From contig JALJCS010000016.1 of assembly GCA_023055355.1 (NCBI GenBank), positions 744,001-808,000 on the forward strand: 64,000 nt of DNA, given 5' to 3'. The stretch's first letter is position 1, and each line of letters opens with the position of its first letter. The translations under genes and the position numbers were made by a program. Source of the stretch: Agelaius tricolor. Taxonomy: Eukaryota > Chordata > Aves > Passeriformes > Icteridae. Below the pieces are notes generated by a model. The model searched no databases. It worked only from the letters and a program-made list of their open reading frames with translations, and had not been told where the DNA came from. Of this stretch, positions 37,601 to 49,600 are shown piece after piece.

Positions 37601-40600
37601 CCGTTGATGCAGACGTCGCGGCTGGCGTCGCTGTCGTAGCAGGGCGTGCCGTCCACCACCGCGTCCCGCAGCTTCTCCGCAAAGTACTCGTGCTCGGGCC
37701 GGCAGTGCAGCTCGCAGGGGTTCACTGGGGAACAGGCACACACTCAGCCCCAGCGCTGCAGAGCCGAAAGCACACATCAACCCTGCAAGCCCAGGGCAGC
37801 GTAAAATCCAAATCACAGCACGAGTGGGGCACAAGGCAAGGCAGGGACACAAACAGCGGCTCCGGCCGCTCCCGAGCCGCTCCAGGTTTGAGGTCTCTGC
37901 CCTGCACTCACTGTTGTTGGGCACTGGAGTCCACTTGTAGAGCTTCCCCTTGTAGAGCATGGGGTTGAACTGGCTGCACTGGACCTGGCGGAAGGAGGGC
38001 TTGTCCAGGGGGCAGCGCCGCACGTTGCAGATCCGGAACCGCTTGCGCTCGCCCAGGCAGTACCGGCCCCCGTACTTGGGCCTGGGGGAGGCACAAACTG
38101 GTCACAAGGGCTGGCAGGGCACAGGCCTCAGAGTCACAGAGCTCTGCAATGGTTTGGGTCAGAAGGGATCTCAGAGTCCATCCCCTGCCGTGGGCAGGGA
38201 CACCTTCCACAGACCAGGCAGCTCCAAGCCCCGTCCAGCCTGGTGCCCTTCCTGCAGCTGCTCTGGAGGAGCTGCTCTCCATCCCACCCAGGGAATCCTC
38301 CTGACTCTGCTCCTCTACTGCCCCAGGGAACAACAAAGCTGACACTGGACTTGTTAAAGCAGGAGAGACTCAAGAAGCACAGCAGTGCTTTCCTCAGATG
38401 CCAGCAGACCCTCACAACACGGCCACCATCTCCCACCCTGCTGCCTTGTCCTTCTGTCACACCACTGTCCATGGCCCATATCCCAGTGACCCCACGAGAA
38501 TCCCTTCCCCTGGGCACACTCTGCTGAAGAGAATGAAGCCAATGATTATTTTAGGGCTGTGTTTACACGCTCTGCCCTGAGGAATGGCTGTGGGAGGGGG
38601 GGATGCCCAGCACACATTTTCTCACCTCATCCCAAGGGCAAAGCTGTAGATTTACCTCCAGTGGCCAAAGCAAACAACTGCCCGGGAAATTCCCAGTGTT
38701 TGCTCTCCTGCCTGTCCACAGCTGTGTTTGGAGCACTCCACAAACCACCACAGCACCTCTGCCACAGCGTTTACGTCAAACATAAATCCAGGTCCTGATC
38801 CAGGACTGAGATGACAGAGTACTTCCCTCAAGAGCCCAGCAGCACGTACCAAACTCACCCGAGGAAGAGGATGGGCAGAGCATGGCTGGAAGGGACAGGA
38901 GTTCACTCCTGGGGCTGCCAGAGCTCCCCATGCCATGGTGAACACCATAAAGCCCTTTTCCTCCCCATCCCAGGCTGCTCTCACACCAGGGCAAGCTGGG
39001 GGTTTTGGCTGAATCCAGTGCAACAGGGGTTTGGTGACCAAGGGGACATCTGGGGAGCAGATGGGTCAGCAGAAATCCCAGGATGGAGATGGCAGCTCCT
39101 CCAGCAGTGCCCGGACACTTCCAGCCAGCACTGGCTGATGGAATGCAGCAGGGTGATAAACTGCAGCAGGATTTTTCAAAACAACTCTGAATCAGGCTCC
39201 AAGAATGCCTGGTTTGCTGTTCTGTCACTAAAGGACACTGGATATGTTTTACATCTCTGAGCGTGGAGCCTCTGCCCTTTGTTTGAGTCACACTGCAGCA
39301 CTCCAGGGCAGGGGATGGAAGCAGTCCCCCCCAGCCCAACCCACCCCAGCATTCTGTGACTCCCCAGACTCCTCCACGCTGGGGTCTGGGCAGTCCGGGC
39401 TCAGGGCTGGCTTACGTGGGCTGGCTGCAGTGCCTCTCAGCACTCTGCACTCCTGCCCCACAGCTGCGGGAGCAGGAGGCCCAGGCGCTCCAGGAGCTCC
39501 AGCCGCCGTCGATGGGCTCGGGCCGGAAGCCCACGGGAACACACTCGCCATTGAAGCACCACTGCAGGACAGGAGGGGAACACGGGGTCAGGGGTGGGAG
39601 AGCTGAGGCCCAGCACACAGACTGGCCCGTGGAAATCCCTGCTTTGCTTGCATGCGGGTGCCTGGGGTCAGCTGGGCTCGGCCAGAGCCTGGAGCTCCTC
39701 AAGCCATGGCAAACCCAGAGGTGTTGGGCTGTTGGAGGGAGAAAACAAACCCAAAGCTCTGTGGAGACCCCTCAGCAAGGGGATTCACAGCCCAGTGTCG
39801 GCCCAGAGGGGCTCCCCAGTAGTGGGAGAGACCCCAGGGAGGAGCATCCACCCTGGCAGCAGAATGAGCCACGTGCTCTCCTGCCACAGGCATTAACTGT
39901 GGGTTTCACCTTCCCTTTGGGATTCAAGTGACCCCAAGTGAGTCACCCTCCCCGAGGGCAGTCCCTGCTGGGGCAGTGGGTGTTTGGGCAGAGCAGGGGC
40001 AGTGGGATGAGCCCAGCCCTGCAGTGACCCTGCAGAGCCCCTGTGTGTGCAGGAGCAGGGCTCCCCAAGGTCCTGGAGGGGAGTCCCCCCTGTTACCTTG
40101 CTCTCCCCAGGAGCAGGGCTCCCCAAGGCCATGGAAGGGTGTCCCCCACCCTTACCTTGCTTTCCCCAAGAGCATGGCTCCCCAAGGTCCTGGAGGGGAG
40201 TCCCCCCCCTTACCTTGCTCTCCCCGCAGGCTGTGCCATCCACAGCTGCATCCAGCTTGGAGTGACATGTGTTCCCCACCGTGCACCACAGCGTGCTGCA
40301 GACACTCTGTGGGGACAGAGGGACAGGTTCCTGCCTGGCACAGAGCCCTCCCTTGGGCACAGATCAGATCCATCCCTGGGGCAGGGTGGGCACAGCCCCA
40401 GCCAAGCCCCCCAGAGCCCCCCTGATGCCCAGCAGTCCCCCTTACGTCCATGTCGTCGCAGAAGGTGGAGTAGGGGCCGTACTGCAGCCGGCACTGGTGG
40501 CCCACGTCGTACAGGACGCCCGGGGGCACCAGGGGAAAGTCCAGCAGCTCCCGGGCCGGGGGATCATCCAGGCACAGCCCCCAGCCCCGGCTGCAAGAGA

Positions 40601-43600
40601 GGGCATGGCAGGGTCACCCAGTGTCACCCAGTGTCACCCAGGGTCACCCAGCAGGGTCACCAAGTGTCCCACAGCAGTGTCACCTAGTGTCACCCAGTGT
40701 CACCCAGTGTCACCCAGCAGGGTCACCCAGTGTCCCACAGCAGTGTCACCCAGCAGCGTCACCCAGTGTCACCCAGTGTCACCCAGCAGCGTCACCCAGC
40801 AGTGTCACCCAGCAGTGTCACCCAGCGTCCCACAGCAGTGTCACCCAGTGTCCCACAGCAGTGTCACCCAGTGTCACCCAGTGTCCCACAGCTCTGGCAG
40901 GAGATGGGAACAGCCACTGGCCAATGTCCTGGATGAGCAACCAGCATTTCCCACTGACACAGCCCCAGCTCTGCAGTCCCTGGGGCTGCTCCGGTGGGGA
41001 TGGGCACCTCTGGGTACCTCACTGGGGTGGGAGCCCCCCAGAGTGATCCCCCCATGTCCCCCTGGTGTGCCAGATGTGGGGGAGGAAGGTGAAGGGACAA
41101 AGACAGAAGGGGCAACAACCATAAATGTCCCAGTGGAGCCACAAGCTCCACTGCAGATGCTGCTAACAGGAATAGAGGAGATGATCAGCAGCTGGACATG
41201 CCCACACCCTGCTCAGGCCGAGCTGGACAGGACAGCTCTGGGGCAGAGGTGCCTCCCCTGCTCCAGCTGCTGCTGACTCTTCCCAAACACAGCCGGGATT
41301 GTCCCGGCTCAGCCCGCGGTGTTATTTCAACAAACTCCTTTCCAGCAAGGCCGAGCCTCTGGCAGGGCTGCGGTGGAGGATCAGATTACTCGGGTTTGTT
41401 GGGAATCCACGTGCAGTGAGATTCCTTCTCAAGCCAAAGCAGCAGCACGGGAACAGCGCTGGAAGCAGGGGAGCTGCGGCTTTGGGGTGCTGGCAGTGCC
41501 ACGGGTGATGCCCAGCAGAACCAGCACCCCCTCCTCCCTTTCCCACCCCACCACGAGCTCCACACTGGACACCTGCAAACAGCTCCCGTGGCTGGAGACA
41601 GCCCCTTAACCCCATGCATGTCCTCGCTGACATACACTTATATTTCAGTGTGGGAGGAGCCAGGAAAGGGGTTGTTTTCAGGGGCTCAGAAATCTCCATT
41701 TCCAAACTCCCAACAGCAGGAGCACCCTGCTGCTCCCAGCCCCGTGGGAAGGGCAGGATCCCACCCCTGTGGGTGATGTGGTGCTGAGCTGGGATGGATG
41801 GGGCATGGATTGGGCAGCCTGTGTCAGGCACACTCTACAGGGCACCTCCCCATGTGCTTCCACAGAATCCCAGAATCCTGGAATGGTTTGGGTTGGAAGG
41901 AGCCTTAAAGCCCATCCCATTCTGTACACTTGGAATGTTTTCTCTAAAAACAGAAGGTGTCCTCACTGGAAAAAGTCCAGGCTCGAGCACTTCAGCCTGG
42001 ATGAGCCCCAGCTGTGACACTCGTGCTGCTCTGGACCCTTCACCCTCTGCCTGTTTGGGCCCCACAGGTCCCCCCTGCCTGTCCCCAGCCTCCTGCTGTT
42101 CCTCTGAGCTGCTTGGGGCACTCCCTGCCCGGCCCCAGCTCACAGAGGGGTCTCTGTCCAGTCTGGGGTCACTGGGATCTGCCTCAGCTTTCCAGCTTTT
42201 CCAGAATCTATAGCTTTGTTAAATATTCTACAATCATTCTCCTGGTCTGTTCAATTGGCCAAAACACATCTCCAAGCAGGGAAAAATTGGCCTGAGTTTC
42301 CCTCTGGCTTCCAGGGATGTGCAGTAAATCCCAGTCCACAGGGAAAGATGCAGGGGCCTGCACTGCTCTGCCTGTTCCAGCCCACTCCTTAACGAGCTGG
42401 AGGATGGAGTGGATGGAACAATGATTAAATCCCCATCTGTGAGCAGCCTGAGAGGATCTGCAGATACATTTGAGAGCAGGATTAAAATTCCAAAAGCTCC
42501 CAGAGAACTGGAGGAAGGGTCCAAAGGAGCCAGGACAGAGTTCAACAAAAACAAAGGCAAAGCTTGGAGCTCGGGAAGAATCAGCAGCACAGCCATGGGG
42601 CTGGAGGGGCTGGCAGAGGGGTGGCAAGGGCAGCAGCCCCAGGCCCTGGCAAGAGGAGGATGATGGAAGAACAGCTCCAGCACTGTGAAAAGAGGCTGAA
42701 GATCTGGTTCTGATGTAGAGCAAAGACTGAAAGGTCTTGATGCCCTGGAGCATCAGCAGCCACCCTGTGCCAGCACCCTGGCCTGAGCAAGGGGACACCT
42801 TCCCTGGGGACAGGCTGCCACAGCAGGGACAGGAGCTCTCCTCCCAGTGCCCCCTCGTGTCCAGGCAGACCCTGACTGGAGGCCCAGCTGCAGCAGCACT
42901 GACTGCAGTGCTGGGGCCCTGCTGCTGCCAGGAATCCCTTTCAGATGCTCCGACATTCAGCAGTGCTTGTGAAATAACAACGATCTTGTGTAAAATAACA
43001 ATCATCACCATGCAAGAGTGTGGTTTTCCCGAACATGAGGTCTGTTCCAAGCACACCCAGCAACCCCAGGTCAGCAGGGTCGGGTTTCCTGGCTCCCTCC
43101 CTCCTGCTCTCCTGCCAGCATCCCGTTACAACACTCCTGTCTGTGCCCTGGCCCGGGTGTCACAGCCAGGGACAGACAGCTCCCGAGGAAGAGCTGCTCC
43201 TTCTGGGGAGCACAGACACCCAAAGCCCAGCAGAGGAGCTTCCAGCTGCTCTGTCTCCCCCTCAGCAGCAGCCCAGGGTCAGCACAGGCAGGAAATTCTT
43301 CCTGCCCAAGTGAAGGTTAAAAGCAGAGGGCCAAGAGCGCTGCGGAAGCGGGAGAGCTCCATTCCTCAGAAAGCCATAAATCAGCAGTAATTCCCCTGCA
43401 CGGGGCCAACCCACACGGCCCAGGCTGGGATCTGGGAGCAGAGCCTGGCCCCAGGCCGCCCTGGCCCAGCTCTCCCCTTGCTGCTCCTCACTGCTTCCAA
43501 ACCTTCCTGCAGCACGGGGGAAATGCTCCTCCAGTGCAAGCCACTGGCTGACAAACCAAACTCCCGTCCGGGCTCCTTGGAACTTCCTAACAACAGGCTG

Positions 43601-46600
43601 GAAAATCAGCCACGGCTGCTAAAAATAAACAAAGGCGGGGAAGCATTTGCCTGGATCTGGTTTGCCCATGACAGGCAGAGAGAATCAAAGAGATTCTGCA
43701 GAACCTGCAGGGAGCACTGAGGGAAAACACTCTGGTTTTATCTGTGCAGCCACAGCCCCTGTGCCCCTCAAAAGCTCCTGAGCCCCCTTCACAGCACAGA
43801 GCGAGGCAACCCTGGGAGGATCCATGGAACTGTGGAATGGTTTGGTGGGAAGGGACCTCAAAGCCCATCTCATCCCACCCCTGCCATGGGCAGGGACACC
43901 TCCCACTACCCCAGGCCTTGGGCACTCGCAGGGATGGGGCAGCCACAGCTGTTCTGGGCAAAGACCCCCCAACTCTCTTAGAGAGATATCTCAGAGATAA
44001 GAACACCCCCACACCTGGGCCCCGACCCCCCAGCCCCATCAGTGAGGAGGAGGAGGAGGAAGCACTCACTCGAGGAAGCGTGTGATGTACTCGCGGCTGC
44101 AGCGGGACCAGGTGAGTGGGGACGTGTCATACAGGAGCTGTGGAGACATGATGAAAGGTCTTTTCCCAACTGGCTCACAGTCATTGCTGCTTCCATCATG
44201 CTGAATCCCAAAACTGTGTAAGACACAGCCCATGGAGGGGAGGTGAGCCACGAGCACCACAGCCACCACCGCCACCGCTCCCGGCCCCGGAGCAGGGACT
44301 GCCCTGGGCACATCTACTGACAGCCCTGAGCTTTGTCCCCTGCTCTCACTGCAGCTTTCCCACTGAAAACTCAGGAATATTCAACAAGATCTCGCTGGTG
44401 GGTGTTTTCCCACATGCAGATGTTTATTGGGAATGTCTATGTCTTCAGTCAGATGTCTATGTCTAACTGAAACTGCAATGTTCAAGTGACCTTGTCAAAG
44501 TTTAACTGAAACTGGGGCCAGCAAGATTCTGTCACTGATAGTACAGACAGATCCTACTTTAAAACTTCTCAATGGGCAACCCCTGCTCCAAAACCTTCCC
44601 ACACCACCCCAGGACAATACACAGGTGCAATTTCTCCAGGTTGCCTTGGATTGTGTGGTTCTCATTAAACGTGGGACAACCCAAAACTTAACTCTGGAAT
44701 GAAACCCTCAGGGAGCAAGGGGGTGTTTGCACCTATGAGGAACCATCTGGGAACCATCTCCCAACTTCCCCCGTGCCTTCTCCAGCTCTAGGGTGCACAC
44801 AGAGAACAGGAGGAGGAGGAGGAGGAGGGTGGTACCTGTGTCCCAGCTCGTGGGCCACGGTGAAGGCGAGCGGCAGCCCCGTGTCCTCGTTGATGTTGCA
44901 GCTCCGGTGGGGCTGGCACATCCCGGCCACGTGGGACAGCCCCAGGGTCTCACAGGGCCTGTTCATGGCAGCACAGATGTCCTTCCTTGGCCGAGGGGAC
45001 ACACGGACAGACGGACAGACAGACACAGAGCAGAGAGGGCGTTGGAAGGCGGCAGGACCCGGCCCACGGACAGCGCCAAACAGGAGCGAGAGCCGAGACA
45101 TCCAACGTCCTTCCACAGGGGAAACATTTGTGACCTTTCCTTTCCCCTTTCCTCTCCCGGTATCCCCAGCTCACCATTAAGCCTGATTAATGGGAGCTGC
45201 TGGCCAGCCTGGCTGCATTTACTCCCTTGTATAAATAAAGCTGATGCTGGGGATAATCAAACAATGTTTTGGGGAAGAACATCCCAGAGGTGCTGTGGTT
45301 TTCCAGGGCAGCTCCTGCCTCCCAGGAAGAACAGCTCCACTGAAGTACAAGGCCTGAAGTGCCTCATTTCTGCTACAAAGCAACCTCCCAGGGAAGATAA
45401 AGCTGCTGTGGGTTGTGAATCATCACCCAAACCACCACAGCAGCCAGCTGACGGCAGCCTGAAAGCCTCAAACCAGGCTTTGACTGCAAGGTACACAAAC
45501 TTGGCCAGAGGCAGGAATTCCTGCCAGCTCCGTGGGAGGTCAGGGGCTTCCCAGAGGCTCCTCTGCCAAGCCCAGCCTCTGAGGGAAAAAGGAGAGTTAA
45601 TCCTGTGTACAGCTCCTGGATCCAGCCCTTCTGGGGCTTGGCAACGGGGCCACGGTGAAAACCTGTTTTGAAAACCTCAGCTGGGAGCTGTGTCTAGGTT
45701 TAAACCTGAGATCTGAGACCAGTCCATGGAATCACAGACTCATGGAACGCTTTGGGTTGGAAGGGATCCTAAAGATCATCTAATTCCAACCCCCTGCCAT
45801 GGGCAGGGCCACCTTCCACAGCAGCTGCAGCCACCGGGAGATGTCCCCAGATTTCACATCACAGATCTCACATGCAGGTGTCCAGGCAGGGAGAGTGAGA
45901 CTTCAACAGCTGCCAGGAGATGTTCCCCTGGCTGTCCCACCTGCAGCCAGGTGAGTTTTTGGGCCCCACACCTGGTGAGCAGCACGGCAACGTCGTGGTG
46001 CAGGGGGTGGGAGTCTCCCTTCACGTTGATGCTCTTCTGCCACTTGCAGAAGCTTTTCAAGGTGTTGTCTGCGTGGTGGGAGATCTTCAGGTCCTCCTGC
46101 CAACATAAAGGGAGATCTGCTGGAGCTGTTCGGGTTTTGGGATGGGGAGGGGAGAGGTCCGAGCCCAGGCACATCAGAGGGGGATTGGCAGTGACTGCCA
46201 TCCAGATGGAATTGCTCCATGTTTATAGCTTGTAGGCTGGGTGGGAAGACAGCCCTTTTCCTGCTTTCTTTTCATCTGTGATTCAACCAAAACATTAAAT
46301 CATCCAGTAACAGGGCTTAAGAACCACTGCAGGAAAACCCTGTGTGCTGGCTGACAGAGAAGGACGTGACTGTGGAGACCCCGAGTGGCCTCAGGCCCCC
46401 CAGAGCCACCACAGCAGCTTGGACACGACCACCAGTGACCCAGAGCCCTCTGCCAGCACAGTGGCACTGTGTGTGACACCACAAACCACCCCAAACCAGG
46501 CTCACACCAACCCTGGCTCCACCAGCCAAGAGGAGGAGGCAAAGGTGGGCACCTGGATTTCTCCCACACACCCTGGGCCAGCCCAGGAGGGAGCCTGGTC

Positions 46601-49600
46601 CCCAGCCCAGCCGCAGTTTGGGCCTCACCTCCTCGTGCTCCAGCAGGATCAGCCGCACTATGGCGATGTTGATGGGGTTCCCGATGCTGGCGTGGTGGAA
46701 CAGCCCTGCCACCTGCAGTGGGACACCACGGGGACACGGCTGGGGACACAGAGCAGCCGGCACGCTGCCCCTGCCACCTCCAGCTGCGGCAGCTCCTGCA
46801 GGGGAAGCTGCTGCAGGCTGTTGACACATCTCAGGAATTCCCCTCATGGGAGACAAGAGCAGGCACGGGGCTGGAGCGAGGCCTGCCATGAAATCCATTT
46901 ACACTCCGTGGGATCTGTGCAGACACTGGAACTCAGCCAGAAATGCCCGGGGGACCCCTCTGCTCCCACTCCTATTGGATGTGTTTAACATCCCAAAGGA
47001 GTTTGGTGCTCTCTGGGTGCCTTCAGAAACCCAGGGATGTTACCTGAGGTGCTCTGCCCCATCCCAGCCCTTCCTGGCATCAAATCTTTCCTCTGGAATG
47101 CCAAGAGGTGCCAGCCTGGCAGCAGCAGAGGGACAGGCCGAGCCACCTCTTTCTCTGCTTGTGTCATGGCACCAGCACAGCGCCCAGAGTGCCAGCAGAG
47201 ACCACCACGGCCAGGCTGTCCCTCCCTCAGCCGTCCTGTCCAGCGCCTCCCTTGGAGACCACGATGCCCACGGTGCCATGGCCCTGCCCGTGTCACCCTG
47301 GACGGGCTCTGGGTGCAGCCCAGGGCCAGCACTCACCATGTTCATGACGGTCAGCACGTACTTCTCGATGTTGGCACTGCCGTGGAACTCCACCATCTTG
47401 GTGTCTGCCACCACCAGCGTCTCCACCCACTTCTCCCTGCTGATGGAGCGCTGCTTGATCCTCCTCCTCCTCCTCCTGTGCTGCTTCTGCTCCCACCTCT
47501 CCCTGCGCCTCTCAGACCGCTCCAGGCTTTCCTGAGACTCTGAGCGATTTAAGGGGAAAAAATATTTTTTTTTCCTTGATCAAGTGCCTGCACCTTTAAT
47601 ATCTTCTTTTTTAATTCAAAGGAATCACCTTTGATGTGGAGAAGGCTCCACACTTAGAACCATAACTCAATAACTCCTGTGCATTTTGCTGTGCTCTGTT
47701 CCAAAGGACTCTGAGCTCAGCCTGCTGCACATGAGCAGGACACAAAAAAAAACCCAAAACCAAAACAGAGCATTTGAAGGAATTTCTTTGACCAGAACAA
47801 GGTTTTCAGTATTTCACAAGGAACAGGGAGCCTCCCAAAGCAGAGTCTTAGTGTTTGTACTGACAGGAATTTATAGACAACACTGCAGAGACGCTTGAGA
47901 AACAACCTGAGAAAAAACCCTGGTGGCTCCACATTTGGGGTCATCCCAAATCTGCGTTTTTCAGGAAGGGACAGTTCCTATCACAATGAACTCTGTGCCC
48001 CCAAAGCAGCACTGGTGACTGCAGAGCCCTGGGCAGGCTGGGACCCTGCAGGGCAGCACCGAGACTGCCCAGGCACAGGGAGAGGAGAGGAGAGGAGAGG
48101 AGAGGAGAGGAGAGGAGAGGAGAGGAGAGGAGAGGAGAGGAGAGGAGAGGAGAGGAGAGGAGAGGAGAGGAGAGGAGAGGAGAGGAGAGGAGAGGAGAGG
48201 AGAGGAGAGGAGAGGAGAGGAGAGGAGAGGAGGGCTCTGCTCCTTCCCAAGGGAACAAGGGGACCCTGCAGGGCAGCACGGAGACTGCCCCAGGCACAGG
48301 GAGAGGAGAGGAGAGAGGCTCTGCTCCTTCCCAAGGGGAAAGAAGGGGAATGTTGGCTGGGAGTGCGGAGGCGGCGAGAGCTCAGCTCCTCACGCACACC
48401 AGGCACTGGGAATTCTGCAGCGGGGACTTTTCCTGTGACACGGCTCCAAGAGCAAGGTCAGGGTCAGCCCGAGCGGGGTGAAGGCTTTACAAACCTCATC
48501 CCACACAGTGGGAATCGCTTTCATGGCTTCCCTAACAATGGACTCCTACACTTCCTGGGCTGCACTGAGCAGCAGTGTGCTGTGAAAGGGCGTTTCATCC
48601 CCAGCCTGAGAAATCCCAGCTATCTGCACCTCCCGATGAGCTGCTAATGCCGCTGTGACAGTTTAATCGCAGCAGCTTCCTTGGAGCTCCTTCCCATTGT
48701 GAGCTCCCAGCTGAGATGTGAGGCTGCTGCAGGGCTGGGGGTGCCCAGGGGGCATTTCCCCTTGGGATGATCCCAGCTGGGCACAAGGGCAGCCCTGGGC
48801 ACTGACATCCCTGGGCATTTCCCCTTGGGATCACCCCAGTCCAACACCACCCAGTGAGCACACAGCAGCCTGGGCACTGACAGGAGTTAAACAACACCAG
48901 CAGCACCTGCCTGTCACGGGCAAAGCAAAGAGCAACACAGCAGAGCTCAGCAAGAGGATGGCAGTCACTAAAACCCTACAGACTTTGGGATTCCCATGGA
49001 ATTCCCCTCCAGGGCATGCACAGCACGTCCACCCCGCTGGTGCTCATTACAGAGGAGATCCACGTGAATTACACACAGGCCATGGTACACCCAGAGAAAT
49101 TAATGATCAAGAATAGACTTCAAATGGACTTGAGTCAAGAACAGACTTCAAAGCCCAGAAGAAGCCATTAAGATTATTACCACAGATTAAATAATTAATT
49201 TAGATAATCAGAAGAATGCCTGAAGATAACGCTGTTACACAAGCAAACCCCAGTTAGTGGAAGCAGAGAGCTCCAGAAAACGTGCAGCACATAATGCACT
49301 GCAGCTTCATCAGGGAGCAAAGTGCCCACGAGCTTCTGGGAATGCACTGAATTCCTCAGCACTCGGAATGCTGGATTTGGGAGTTGATCCAACCCATGTG
49401 CTGTGCACAGGGAAGGACCCCCATGCCCTCTGCCCACAGCGGGAACTCCCGGGGCAGCCACCGAGTTCCACGCCCAAAGCCCAACAACCTGGCAGGTCAA
49501 ACCCAAAGTTTTGGTGGAAACGAAAGCAAAAGCTCTGTCTCCACATCCCCCCTGCCTGCAGCAGAAGGTGAGCCCCGAGGCCTGGGGTGCAGCAGCATTG

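Larger units (their letters stand above)
34541..40590 (-). other. ADAMTS7: ADAMTS7 exons 9-16: disintegrin-like, TSP1-1, Cys-rich, spacer
   Basis: Exons 9-10 (40446-40590, 40214-40306) encode the disintegrin-like domain ([26 protein letters not shown]). Exon 11 (39416-39561) encodes the first thrombospondin repeat ([17 protein letters not shown]). Exons 12-14 encode the cysteine-rich domain ([43 protein letters not shown]). Exons 15-16 encode the spacer ([31 protein letters not shown]) and the start of TSP1 repeat 2. All cysteines I compared with human are kept. At the exon 12/13 junction the codon reads ATG where human has valine. Confidence 0.88.
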
